The translations under genes and the position numbers were made by a program. This document shows positions 56,801 to 64,000 of a DNA stretch of 64,000 bases, one piece after another. The notes below the pieces were generated by a model that did not search any database, was not told the origin of the DNA, and saw only the letters and a program-made list of their open reading frames with translations. Source of the stretch: CAVPJC01 sp963705155 (lineage in GTDB: Bacteria; Chloroflexota; Anaerolineae; Anaerolineales; UBA4823); NCBI GenBank assembly GCA_963705155.1, contig CAVPJC010000019.1, positions 228,222-292,221 on the forward strand. Reading direction: 5' to 3'. Within the stretch, counting starts at the first letter, position 1, and each line of letters opens with the position of its first letter.

Positions 56801-57990
56801 TGGACTTCCACCTCTCTGGCGCCATGACCAACCGGCTGATCGCCAGCACAGCCACACCTGAAACGCCTTACGAGCTGAAGGTGTCGGATATGTTCTCCGC
56901 CATGCCATACGAGAACTCGCTGGTGGTGATGCGAGATGAATGGCCCGCAGCTCAAGGCTGTTCTTGAGCGCTCCTACCGCAACTACTATTACTACAAGTA
57001 TGTTCCGGGTTACGGCGGTTACTCGTATTACACCACCTGCATGCTGGATATCAACAGCGGGCAAGAGATCATCTATAATGATACTGTACCCGGCAGACCA
57101 TGATCCGGCCAAGAGTATGTCGCTCGGTCTGGAAATCAGCGGTCAGGCGGTGGACTTCAACGACGCCGACACCTATTACAGGGTGTCTTCGGTCAATTAC
57201 CTGGCGGCCGGGGCGTGTAATTTGAGCAACAGCGGGCGGAGCACTGTGGCCGCTGAACCAGATCGTGGCGGACACGCAGTATTATGTGCGCGATGCCGTC
57301 ATCGAATATACCCAGGCTCAAACCGCCCCAATCAGCCCGGCTATAGAAGGCCGGCTGGAGTTCCCGCCGGTGGTGGCGACACCCGTGATCGCGCCTGAGC
57401 CTTCGGTGGAAGGCAGCCCGGTGGTGGCATCCGCCGCTTTCACCGATCCAATCCCAGACGATTCGCCCTACACCTGCACCGTCAACTACGGGGATGGCTC
57501 TGGCGACCTGGCTGGCGTGGTGACCGACCTGGTCTGCACCGGTCCTGAGCATGTCTACGCCCGATATGGGGTTTACTATGTCACGGTCAAGGTGGCCGAT
57601 GACAACGGCTGGGTGGGGCAGAGTATGGTGCAGCACTCGGTTCAGTTCAAGTTCACCGGCTTCCTCAGCCCGTTGGTGAACCCGCCGGCGATGAACGACT
57701 GGCCGCTGGATGCCCAGATTCCGATGAACTTCATGCTGAACGGCTACAAGGGCATGAACTTCCTGGCGGGCGGCAGGCCGTTGTACGCTTTTGCCAACTG
57801 CAGAACAGGGAAAGTCATCAGCAGTTACAACCCGCTGCCGGTGCCTTACAGCCTGGCTTACAAACCGGAAACCGATATCTACTCGCTGGTCTTCGCGCCT
57901 CCCAAGGCGTGGGCCAATAGCTGCGTGCTGGTCACTTTGAAGTTTGTGGACGGCACGAACCATCCGGCCCTGTTCCGATTTGGCCGGTGA
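53859..57990 (+). CDS. Giant secreted tandem 5'-nucleotidase/metallophosphatase with PKD domain (many frameshifts)
   Basis: About 1,370 residues when joined. A signal peptide (LLALCLIISLALPAVQ) comes first. Domain 1 is a calcineurin-like phosphatase with ILHTNDFHGNLQ, LVFDGGDIMQG, FGNHEFDWG and IIGGHSHTN, followed by a 5'-nucleotidase C domain with NNPGGIRTD and ILPFGNATAVGTMTG. Domain 2 repeats the whole set: ILHHNNSHGRLL, TSGDNIQGD, LGNHEFNFG, IIGGHSHTSP and a C domain with FHLSGAMTNRLI and MPYENSLVVMRM. A PKD domain (CTVNYGDGSGD, PEHVYARYGVYYVTV) and a C-terminal module end at 57990. It should release phosphate from extracellular nucleotides. About ten indels split the frame. Confidence 0.85.
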
Positions 57991-58008
57991 TTTCTGCATA
58001 AATGAGAA

Positions 58009-58067
58009 GCGCCGCCCGTCACCGGGCGGCGCCAGGCCTCCATCCCCGCAACTACAAGGCTGCGGGG
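58009..58067. terminator. Two hairpins between convergent genes
   Basis: GCGCCGCCCG (58009-58018) pairs with CGGGCGGCGC (58023-58032) around TCAC, and CCCCGCA (58044-58050) pairs with TGCGGGG (58061-58067). Both lie between the nucleotidase stop and the creatininase-family stop. No T-tracts follow, so they act as two-way terminators or RNA 3'-end stabilisers. Confidence 0.65.
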
Positions 58068-58077
58068 GTGGAGTGCG

Positions 58078-58866
58078 TTATGGCAGCTTTGCTCCGAACT
58101 CCTTTTGAATGACCTGCACAATGCCATCGGTGACGGCCTCCAAAATTCTCTCGCCTTTGGCCTGGCTGGACAGGCTGGCTTTCCAGAAGATGCCGCTCTG
58201 CGGGGCAGCACCGGCGGGCACCGGCAGGATGTCGTAATCGAACGGCTGCGGGGGCTGCCCGTCGGCGATCAAATCCTGGCGCACCAGCTCCGGGAAGGCC
58301 GCCAGCATGGCCGAAGTCTCCCAGATGGAGGCGTGCTCCACCGCCCAGCCTGGAAAATCATCTCCGAACAGGTAAGCTTCCATACCGGGTTGGGTGGCGA
58401 CGCCCAGACCATTGGGGTTGTCGATGCGCACGATCTTGAGCGCATCCCCCAGGTTGGCCTCCCGGACGGCTTCATCGATGCCTTCATAAACGAACGGCAG
58501 GTTTTCCAGGTGCCAATCCAGCACCAGGAAATGCCGCCAGCCCTGGGCGATAAAACTGTCCATCAGGTCTTTCACCAGGGCAATCAGAGTGGCGCCGCGC
58601 AGACCGGTGCTGCCCGGGAAATGCGGCCCGCCCCCGGCGCGCAGCAGCGACTTGTAGCCATAGTTGGTGCAGGGAGCCACCACTCCGCCGACACGGCGCG
58701 CCACCCGTGCGGCGATCTCCATAGGCAGGTAGGCGTCCACACCCAGCGGCAGGTGTGGGCCGTGCTGCTCAATGGTTCCCACGCAAAAGAGCAGCAGGCG
58801 CTGCTCCTCAATCGCCCGGGCTGCTTCGGGCCAGGTCATTTCCATCAGATAGACGGTGTTTGCCAA
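58078..58866 (-). CDS. Creatininase-family amidohydrolase
   Basis: 262 residues, intact. The family signature is FCVGTIEQHGPHLPLGVDAYLP, with metal ligands Glu, His and Asp. FLVLDWHLENLP (His, Glu), SIWETSAMLAAFP (Glu) and a C-terminal GERILEAVTDGIV helix are also present. The family opens cyclic amides such as creatinine, or acts in mycofactocin and riboflavin-type pathways. Linked to a cyclic amidohydrolase and an amino-acid type importer under GntR control, it probably hydrolyses a related cyclic ureide or amide. Last gene of the operon. Confidence 0.9.
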   Translation of the reverse strand: MANTVYLMEMTWPEAARAIEEQRLLLFCVGTIEQHGPHLPLGVDAYLPMEIAARVARRVGGVVAPCTNYGYKSLLRAGGGPHFPGSTGLRGATLIALVKDLMDSFIAQGWRHFLVLDWHLENLPFVYEGIDEAVREANLGDALKIVRIDNPNGLGVATQPGMEAYLFGDDFPGWAVEHASIWETSAMLAAFPELVRQDLIADGQPPQPFDYDILPVPAGAAPQSGIFWKASLSSQAKGERILEAVTDGIVQVIQKEFGAKLP

Positions 58867-58924
58867 GATGAACCTCCTCCACCGGATTGCTCTGGCGCAA
58901 ACCGGGAATCACTCAAAATTCGGA

Positions 58925-59715
58925 TCAGATTACAATATAGCGCTTTGCATCGTCAGCCTGATCGCTCAGATAGCTGTCGAAGCGGAAGCGGAACATGCCG
59001 CCAGGATAGATAACCCGGCTGAACTCGATCGGCCTGCCGTTCTTTTCAAAGACAACGCCGGTGATCTGTAACAACACCGCCCCCGCGCCACGTTTAACAA
59101 GCGCGATTCGTACTCTCCGGCAAAAACGACTTCGATAAAGCTGCGCGAGTGGTGCAAATGCACCCCGCACTCCTCCTTCAAATACTGGTACAGCGACCCG
59201 CCTGAGAATTGCATCAGATGATCCAGGCCGCAGCTGCTCAAAGCGATGTAGGAAATCAGCACATTCATCGGAACGCCGTTTGCGCTGGCCACCCTCTCCA
59301 GGTAAAAGACCTGGCTGTCTGCCGGGAGCTCCATTTGCGCGGCGACGGGTTCCGGCGGCTGCAGGATGGCTTTGTGAGCGATGCCCACACTCACCTCGAT
59401 TCCGCTTTTGTGCATGCCTGCATGGTAGCTTTGCAGCACATCCAGCGGTTTATCGATGCGCCGGAAGCAAACAAAACTGCCCCGCCCGTGCTGTGTAAAA
59501 ATCAAGCCCTGCCGGGAAAGATTGTTGAAGGTCTGGCGCACCACATAGCGGCTGACTTCGTACTGCTTCATCAGGGCGTTTTCAGAGGGGAGGGGATCAC
59601 CAGGTTTTAATACCCCATCTTCAATCTCACGCGAGATGAGGTCGCTGAGCTGCTGGTAGAGCGGCACGGGGGAATGCCGGTCCAGAATTTTCCGATCCAT
59701 GATTTGAATTTCCAT
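58925..59715 (-). CDS. GntR-family regulator, HutC/UTRA type (one frameshift)
   Basis: About 263 residues. The N-terminal winged helix has PVPLYQQLSDLISREIEDGVLKPGD, PLPSENALMKQYEVSRYVVRQTFNNL and GLIFTQHGRGSFV. The UTRA effector domain follows (FYLERVASANGVPMNVLISYI). An indel near 59093 moves the frame; the correct tail is VLLQITGVVFEKNGRPIEFSRVIYPGG ending at 58925. UTRA regulators sense small catabolites such as urocanate or sugar phosphates. It sits inside the operon it presumably controls, 22 bases after the amidohydrolase gene. Confidence 0.9.
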
Positions 59716-59737
59716 AAATCCCCTTTCGGTTCAGGCA

Positions 59738-61096
59738 CTACTTGCCTTTCTGGCGTGGGATGAAACATCCATCCCCTGGTTGGCCCAAAATTTTGCCCTG
59801 ATCCATAACGATTTTTCCCCGCAGGATGGTCTGCGTCACCTGACCGGTGATCTCCCAGCCTTCGTAGGGCGTCCACCCGCAGGATGTGTGCATCTGGCTG
59901 GCAGCAAAGCGGTATTTGCTGGAAAGATCGACCACGCTAAAATCGGCGTCCGAACCGATTTGAATAGCGCCTTTCTTCGGGTACAGCCCGTAAAACCGGG
60001 CCGGCGTCTCCGAAAGCAGGTCGCTGAGGCGTTCCAGGGAAATTTTCCCCTTTGCCACGCCGTCCAGCATGAGCGGGAGCATGGTTTCAGCGCCAGGGAT
60101 GCCAAACTGCCCTTTGAAGATGTTTTCGACGCCCGCCTCTTTGAGGCGGATATCCACCGGCCCGTGATCAGAACCCATCAGGCTGATCCATCCATCCGCC
60201 AGCTGCCCCCACAGCCGGTCAACCCGGCCCTGGTCTCGAACGGGCGGGGCATACGTCACCCAGATGCCGCGTTCTTTGAGGTGGTCAACCGTCAGATAGA
60301 GGTTGTGCGGGCAGGTTTCCACCCACACGTCCAGGCCGTCCTGGCGAGCCTGGTGCGCCAGCGCAACCCCTTCGGGGACGGTGGTGTGCAGGAAAACCGC
60401 CCTGGCGCCGCTGCCTTTCAGCAGGAAAAGCGCCCGGTGGATGGCTTCCGTCTCCACTTCAGGGGTGCGCCATTCCACAAACGCCATCGGGTCGCTTCTT
60501 CCGGCTGCGTCGAGGCGTTTGCGGTTCCAGCGCAGCATGCTGTCATTTTCGGCGTGCAGCAGCACGGTGGCGCCCAGCGCGCCGATCGCCTGAAACGCCG
60601 CCTGCAGTTCTCCGCTGGATAACCCGGCAACTTTTGAGCCGGAATCGCACATAAAAATCTTGAAGGCTGTGCAGCCTGCTTCCCACAGGCCGGGTAAATC
60701 CTCCAGGTTGTCGTGACCGACGCCGCCGTGCAGGGCGAAATCGGTGTAGGAGGTCTGTTCGCCCAGCTCCACTTTTTGAGCAAATACCGAAGCGTTGAGC
60801 ACCTCGGGTATGGTTAGCGGGTGGTCCACAATCGTGGTAACCCCACCGGCGATGGATGCGAGCGTCCCGGCTCTAAAATCCGGTTCGGCCACCAGCCCGG
60901 GCTCCCACAGGTGCATATGGCTGTCGATGCAGCCCGCAAGCAGGTGCTTGCCGGTCAGGTCGAGCCGCTCGCGGGCCTCAACGTGCGATAGATCGGCGCC
61001 AATCATGGCGATCACGCCATTCTGGATGGCGACATCGGCGCGATAACGGCCGCGGGGGTTCACCAGGGTGCCACCTTGTAAAATCAAATCAATCAT
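59738..61096 (-). CDS. Cyclic amidohydrolase, allantoinase/hydantoinase family
   Basis: 452 residues, intact. It has all binuclear metal positions of the dihydropyrimidinase-allantoinase group: HMHLWEPG, the carboxylated Lys in AFKIFMCDS, LLHAENDS, FLHTTVPEG and the Asp in LMGSDHGPV. The length and motifs are closest to allantoinase (AllB) and D-hydantoinase. It hydrolyses the cyclic amide bond of hydantoins, dihydropyrimidines or allantoin. It follows the ABC ATPase gene by 52 bases, so its substrate is probably the imported one. Confidence 0.9.
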   Translation of the reverse strand: MIDLILQGGTLVNPRGRYRADVAIQNGVIAMIGADLSHVEARERLDLTGKHLLAGCIDSHMHLWEPGLVAEPDFRAGTLASIAGGVTTIVDHPLTIPEVLNASVFAQKVELGEQTSYTDFALHGGVGHDNLEDLPGLWEAGCTAFKIFMCDSGSKVAGLSSGELQAAFQAIGALGATVLLHAENDSMLRWNRKRLDAAGRSDPMAFVEWRTPEVETEAIHRALFLLKGSGARAVFLHTTVPEGVALAHQARQDGLDVWVETCPHNLYLTVDHLKERGIWVTYAPPVRDQGRVDRLWGQLADGWISLMGSDHGPVDIRLKEAGVENIFKGQFGIPGAETMLPLMLDGVAKGKISLERLSDLLSETPARFYGLYPKKGAIQIGSDADFSVVDLSSKYRFAASQMHTSCGWTPYEGWEITGQVTQTILRGKIVMDQGKILGQPGDGCFIPRQKGK

Positions 61097-61148
61097 CGAA
61101 ACACCTCACAACTGAACACTGAACAAACGCCCGCCTGCCGTGGTGCGG

Positions 61149-61970
61149 CTAGCGCTTCTCAAGCACCTTTTTAAGGAAGGAGCGTGTCCTATCCTGTGAT
61201 GGGCTGTGGAAGATCTTCTCGGGCGGCCCTTCTTCAATGATCACCCCTTCATCCAGGAAGATGATGCGGTGCCCGATTTCCTCGACAAACCCCATTTCAT
61301 GGCTGACGAGCAGCATGGTCATCCCTTGCTGGGCCAGCTCGCGCATGACATTCAACACTTCGGCCACCAGCTCGGGATCGAGCGCCGATGTCACTTCATC
61401 GAACAGCATCACTTTCGGCTCCATGACGAGCGCCCGGGCGATGGCCACCCTTTGCTGTTGCCCGCCCGAGAGCTGGGCCGGGTAATTTTCCATTTTATCG
61501 GCCAGGCCCACCCTCGCCAGCATGGCCGCCGCCTGTTCCCTGGCGATGTTTTTGTTGGCCTTCTTTACCGTCACAAGCCCTTCCATGACATTTCCCAGGG
61601 CAGTCATGTGGGGGAAAAGGTTGAAACGCTGAAAGACCATGCCCACTTTTGAGCGCATATAGTCCAGGTGTCTTTCTGCTTCTGCATATGAGACCCGGTT
61701 GCCCTCCAGGGTCATCAACTCGCCATCGATGGTGATTTTCCCCCGGGTGGGACGTTCCAGATAGTTCACACAGCGCAGAATGGTGCTCTTACCGCTGCCG
61801 CTCGGGCCGATGATGCCCAGAACCTCATGCTGCGCCACCTGCAAATTTATGCCGCGCAGCACTTCGGTTGGCCCGAAGGATTTGTGGAGGTCTTCAATCA
61901 CCAGCATGGGGGGTTGGTCTGCCCCCTGAAGAGGTAACGGTTTATGGATCATCAAGGGTTCTCCGCTCAT
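61149..61970 (-). CDS. Polar amino-acid type ABC transporter ATP-binding protein
   Basis: 273 residues. Walker A is IGPSGSGKSTILRCVN, the Q-loop is MVFQRFNLFPHMT, the signature is AQLSGGQQQRVAIARAL, Walker B is VMLFDEVTSALDPE and the H-loop is LLVSHEMGFV. It is closest to the GlnQ/HisP group (family 3 importers). Its start overlaps the permease stop by 4 bases. The N-terminus has a 25-residue extension before VIEDLHKSFG. It drives uptake with the upstream permease and binding protein. Confidence 0.95.
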   Translation of the reverse strand: MSGEPLMIHKPLPLQGADQPPMLVIEDLHKSFGPTEVLRGINLQVAQHEVLGIIGPSGSGKSTILRCVNYLERPTRGKITIDGELMTLEGNRVSYAEAERHLDYMRSKVGMVFQRFNLFPHMTALGNVMEGLVTVKKANKNIAREQAAAMLARVGLADKMENYPAQLSGGQQQRVAIARALVMEPKVMLFDEVTSALDPELVAEVLNVMRELAQQGMTMLLVSHEMGFVEEIGHRIIFLDEGVIIEEGPPEKIFHSPSQDRTRSFLKKVLEKR

Positions 61971-62629
61971 TTCCGGACAGCCAGGCGCTGCTCCAGGGTA
62001 TTGGCCACACGCGTAATCACATAGTTGATCACGAAATAAACCACGCCGATGGGAAGCAGCGACTCAATCGGACGAAAGCTGACCCCCAGCATGCGCTGAC
62101 CGGTGCGCATTAATTCTGCAATGGAGATGACCGAGAGCAGGGATGAGCCTTTTACCAGTGAATTGTACTCGCCGGTGATGGGCGGGATGATGATCTGGAA
62201 TATTTGCGGGATGATGACCCTGCGCATGGCCTGGTTGTAACTCATCCCCAGGCCGCGGGCCGCTTCCATTTGCCCGCGTTCGATCGATTCGAGCGCCCCG
62301 CGGATCATTTCGGAGATGTAGGCGCCGCTGTTAATCCCCAGAGCCAGGATACCGGCAATTTCGGCCGGGATGCGTATCCCAAAAAATGGCGGCCCGAAAT
62401 AAATCGCCATGATCTGCAGCAGCGCTGGCGTGCCGCGGATGATATCCACGTATAAAGACGACAGGATGCGGACTGCCTTCAGATGGGAAAGGCGCATCAA
62501 GCTGACCAGCAAGCCAATGATCAGGGCCAGGATCAGGGAGAAGAAAGAAATCCAGATGGTTACGATGGCGCCGCGATACATCTCGGGCGCCCACTCGGCA
62601 ATGAGCGGCCAATCAAACCCACCGGGCAT
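61967..62629 (-). CDS. Polar amino-acid type ABC transporter permease
   Basis: 220 residues with four or five TM helices. The HisM/GlnP-type start is YRGAIVTIWISFFSLILALIIG, and the coupling loop is GQMEAARGLGMSYNQAMRRVIIPQ. A single permease gene implies a homodimeric channel. It is separated from the binding-protein gene by about 200 bases containing two hairpins. Confidence 0.94.
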   Translation of the reverse strand: MPGGFDWPLIAEWAPEMYRGAIVTIWISFFSLILALIIGLLVSLMRLSHLKAVRILSSLYVDIIRGTPALLQIMAIYFGPPFFGIRIPAEIAGILALGINSGAYISEMIRGALESIERGQMEAARGLGMSYNQAMRRVIIPQIFQIIIPPITGEYNSLVKGSSLLSVISIAELMRTGQRMLGVSFRPIESLLPIGVVYFVINYVITRVANTLEQRLAVRK

Positions 62630-62724
62630 ATGTGTTGGCTCCTATTCGATACGAATTCTATAAATGGTGCGCTATGGAAAAGAAAACAAACACCCTGACG
62701 CGCCAGCGCCATTTTAACATGCAA

Positions 62725-62773
62725 AACCCGTTATGGGTTATTGGGAGGAGAGGAGGATAGCTCCTCTCCTCCC
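62725..62773 (-). terminator. Double hairpin between binding protein and permease genes
   Basis: On the minus strand, GGGAGGAGAGGAG pairs with CTCCTCTCCTCCC (13 bp, 62743-62755 with 62761-62773). This is followed by AACCC/GGGTT (62739-62725) ending in TTTT. This is the third binding-protein gene in the window with such a structure directly after it. Confidence 0.7.
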
Positions 62774-62836
62774 GGGTCTTACCAGGCCAGGTGCGGATTG
62801 GGTGGGGGGGGTTGATCGCTCTGGCCGGAGGCTGGT

Positions 62837-63759
62837 TTATTGCGCAGGGGGTTTCCAACCGGATGGGGTGTTGGGGCCCGGGTCGCCGCAGTCCATGCCG
62901 TAACCGTAGTACTTGTACTGCAGATTGGCCATTTCGCCCGAGGCTTCCACCTTGGCCAGGAAATCATCCACCACCTTGAGCAGATCTGCGTCCTGCTGGC
63001 GGATGGCGATGCCGACATAGTTGTAGATCGGCAGGGTAAAGGCAACTTTGAAAGCGCCGGGCTCCGATTTAAACAGCGGCAGATTGTTCCAGGCGGTGCT
63101 GGTGGCGATATCGGCCTGTCCAGACTTGACCGCCAGATATGCGCCGCTGAAATTGTCGAAGGATTGTAGCTCGCCGTACTTCATGCTGGCAGTGGTTTCC
63201 AGCTCTTTCGCCTGGGCTTCGGCGGCTGAATTCAACTGGGTGGCGACGATCAGGCCGTTCAGGTCTTCGGGTTTGGTGACGCGGTTATCATCGGCTCTGA
63301 CAATCCAGCTCACCTGGTCGCAGCCGACCGGTTTGGAGAAATTGACGGCTTTTTTGCGCGGCTCGGTGATGGTCATGCTGGAAAAGATCAGGTCAAAGTT
63401 TTTGGTATACAGAGATGGAATGACGCCTGACCAGGCGGTGTCGATCACTTCCAGTTTCACGCCCATCGAATCAGCCAGCATCTGCGCCATCTCGATGCTG
63501 TAACCGGTGCATTTACCGGAGGCGGTATCGAAAAACTCGCCGGGCGGGTTCTGGCACTCGACGCCGTTGCGAAGCACACCCTCTTCTTGATTTCTTCCAC
63601 CAACCCGCCGGAGGGCGGAACGTACTCGGCCAGGCCGGTGGCCTCCGGGGTTGGACCGGATTGAACCATGGGCGCCTTGGGGCTGCACTGGCTGATAACC
63701 AGAACAGACAGCAGCATAAATACGATCAGCCAGGCTACATTTCTTTTTTGGGCAAACAT
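62837..63759 (-). CDS. Solute-binding lipoprotein, family 3 (one frameshift)
   Basis: About 307 residues. The signal peptide ends in the lipobox-like ISQC. An indel near 63570 joins VPPSGGLVEEIKKR to VLRNGVECQNPPGEF. Family 3 motifs are GYSIEMAQMLADSMGVKLEVID, FDLIFSSMTITEPRKKAVNFSKP and GLIVATQLNSAAEAQAKEL. The C-terminus ends in a Pro-rich tail with a Cys (GMDCGDPGPN). The typical Arg of amino-acid binding proteins after the FS motif reads PRKK, so an amino-acid-like or cyclic ureide ligand is possible. First gene of the operon. Confidence 0.9.
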
Positions 63760-63925
63760 ATCATCTCTCCTCAGAATTGTTGAACGGTTTGGATTGGATC
63801 GATTGATGGATATTTGACAGGATGGTTTTGATGTTTGGAGTGCCTGTTAACAAGAATTGGGCCGATCTGGGGATAATGCACCTCCTCTGTGACACAACGG
63901 CTGCCAGGGGGGTAGGTTAAATTGC

Positions 63926-63963
63926 TGACAAGTTGTCAACTTATCCGATTGTCCGGATAAGTT
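63926..63963. promoter_or_regulatory. Two overlapping palindromes upstream of the cyclic-amide operon
   Basis: TGACAAGTTGTCA (63926-63938) is a perfect 6-1-6 palindrome. AACTTATCCG (63938-63947) pairs with CGGATAAGTT (63954-63963) around 6 bases. They lie about 170-200 bases before the binding-protein start, in an AT-rich stretch. They are good candidates for the GntR operator. Confidence 0.55.
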
Positions 63964-64000
63964 GATTATATCAAAACTAATCAGCGGAGTCAATAAATCG

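Overview
The window is high-GC bacterial DNA, and nearly all of its genes lie on the minus strand. Gene content and order point to Chloroflexota, probably Anaerolineae. The evidence is a min-rodA-gltX block, an rpmH-rnpA-yidD-yidC-jag block, several SBP-first ABC operons with lipoprotein binding proteins, PQQ-propeller lipoproteins and a secreted protein ending in a YLPLV-type tail. This placement is inference, because there is no 16S gene in the window.

Layout. 0-6.2 kb: an OmpR-type response regulator, a YtcJ-like amidohydrolase, parB-parA, a PfkB kinase, and a Crp/Fnr regulator with its DUF2892 target. 6.2-7.7 kb: an IS4-like insertion sequence. 7.7-16.2 kb: an AT-richer island with an IclR regulator, an SGNH hydrolase, two amidohydrolases and a peptide-type ABC importer without ATPases, all carrying frameshifts. 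16.3-32.6 kb: an aminotransferase, then a long minus-strand glycan and oligopeptide locus (OppA-B-C-D-F, PHP phosphoesterase, aldo-keto reductase, EEP phosphatase, GH35, membrane protein, glycosyltransferase, acyltransferase, GH20). 33-36.8 kb: the RNase P and membrane-insertase block. 37-40.3 kb: two TrkA/RCK proteins and a KimA-like K+ permease. 40.7-44.8 kb: a secreted Ig-like protein, a DUF3891 protein, tRNA-Gln(CTG) and a PadR-membrane protein pair. 44.8-51.8 kb: glnS, facing minC-minD-minE-rodA-gltX-SDR. 51.8-53.3 kb: a nested mobile element. 53.9-58 kb: a giant secreted tandem 5'-nucleotidase. 58-64 kb: a GntR-controlled cyclic-amide operon with a polar amino-acid type ABC importer.

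The most interesting object is the nested element at 51,841-53,289. An IS110-family recombinase sits inside a REP-like palindrome, which itself lies in a MITE-like shell with 13-bp inverted ends flanked by TA. The noncoding DNA upstream of the recombinase encodes two tandem 65-nt stem-loops with internal loops plus a third hairpin, the architecture expected of an IS110 bridge RNA. The two loop strands match the host DNA on the two sides of the insertion: TGTCGTT on the left, and the complement of GCTGCGAG on the right.

A caution applies to the whole window. Single-base indels break many genes, including the essential glnS, gltX, rodA, minC and minD. Most look like sequencing or assembly errors in an uncultured or low-coverage genome rather than true decay, so coordinates of split genes below join the fragments.
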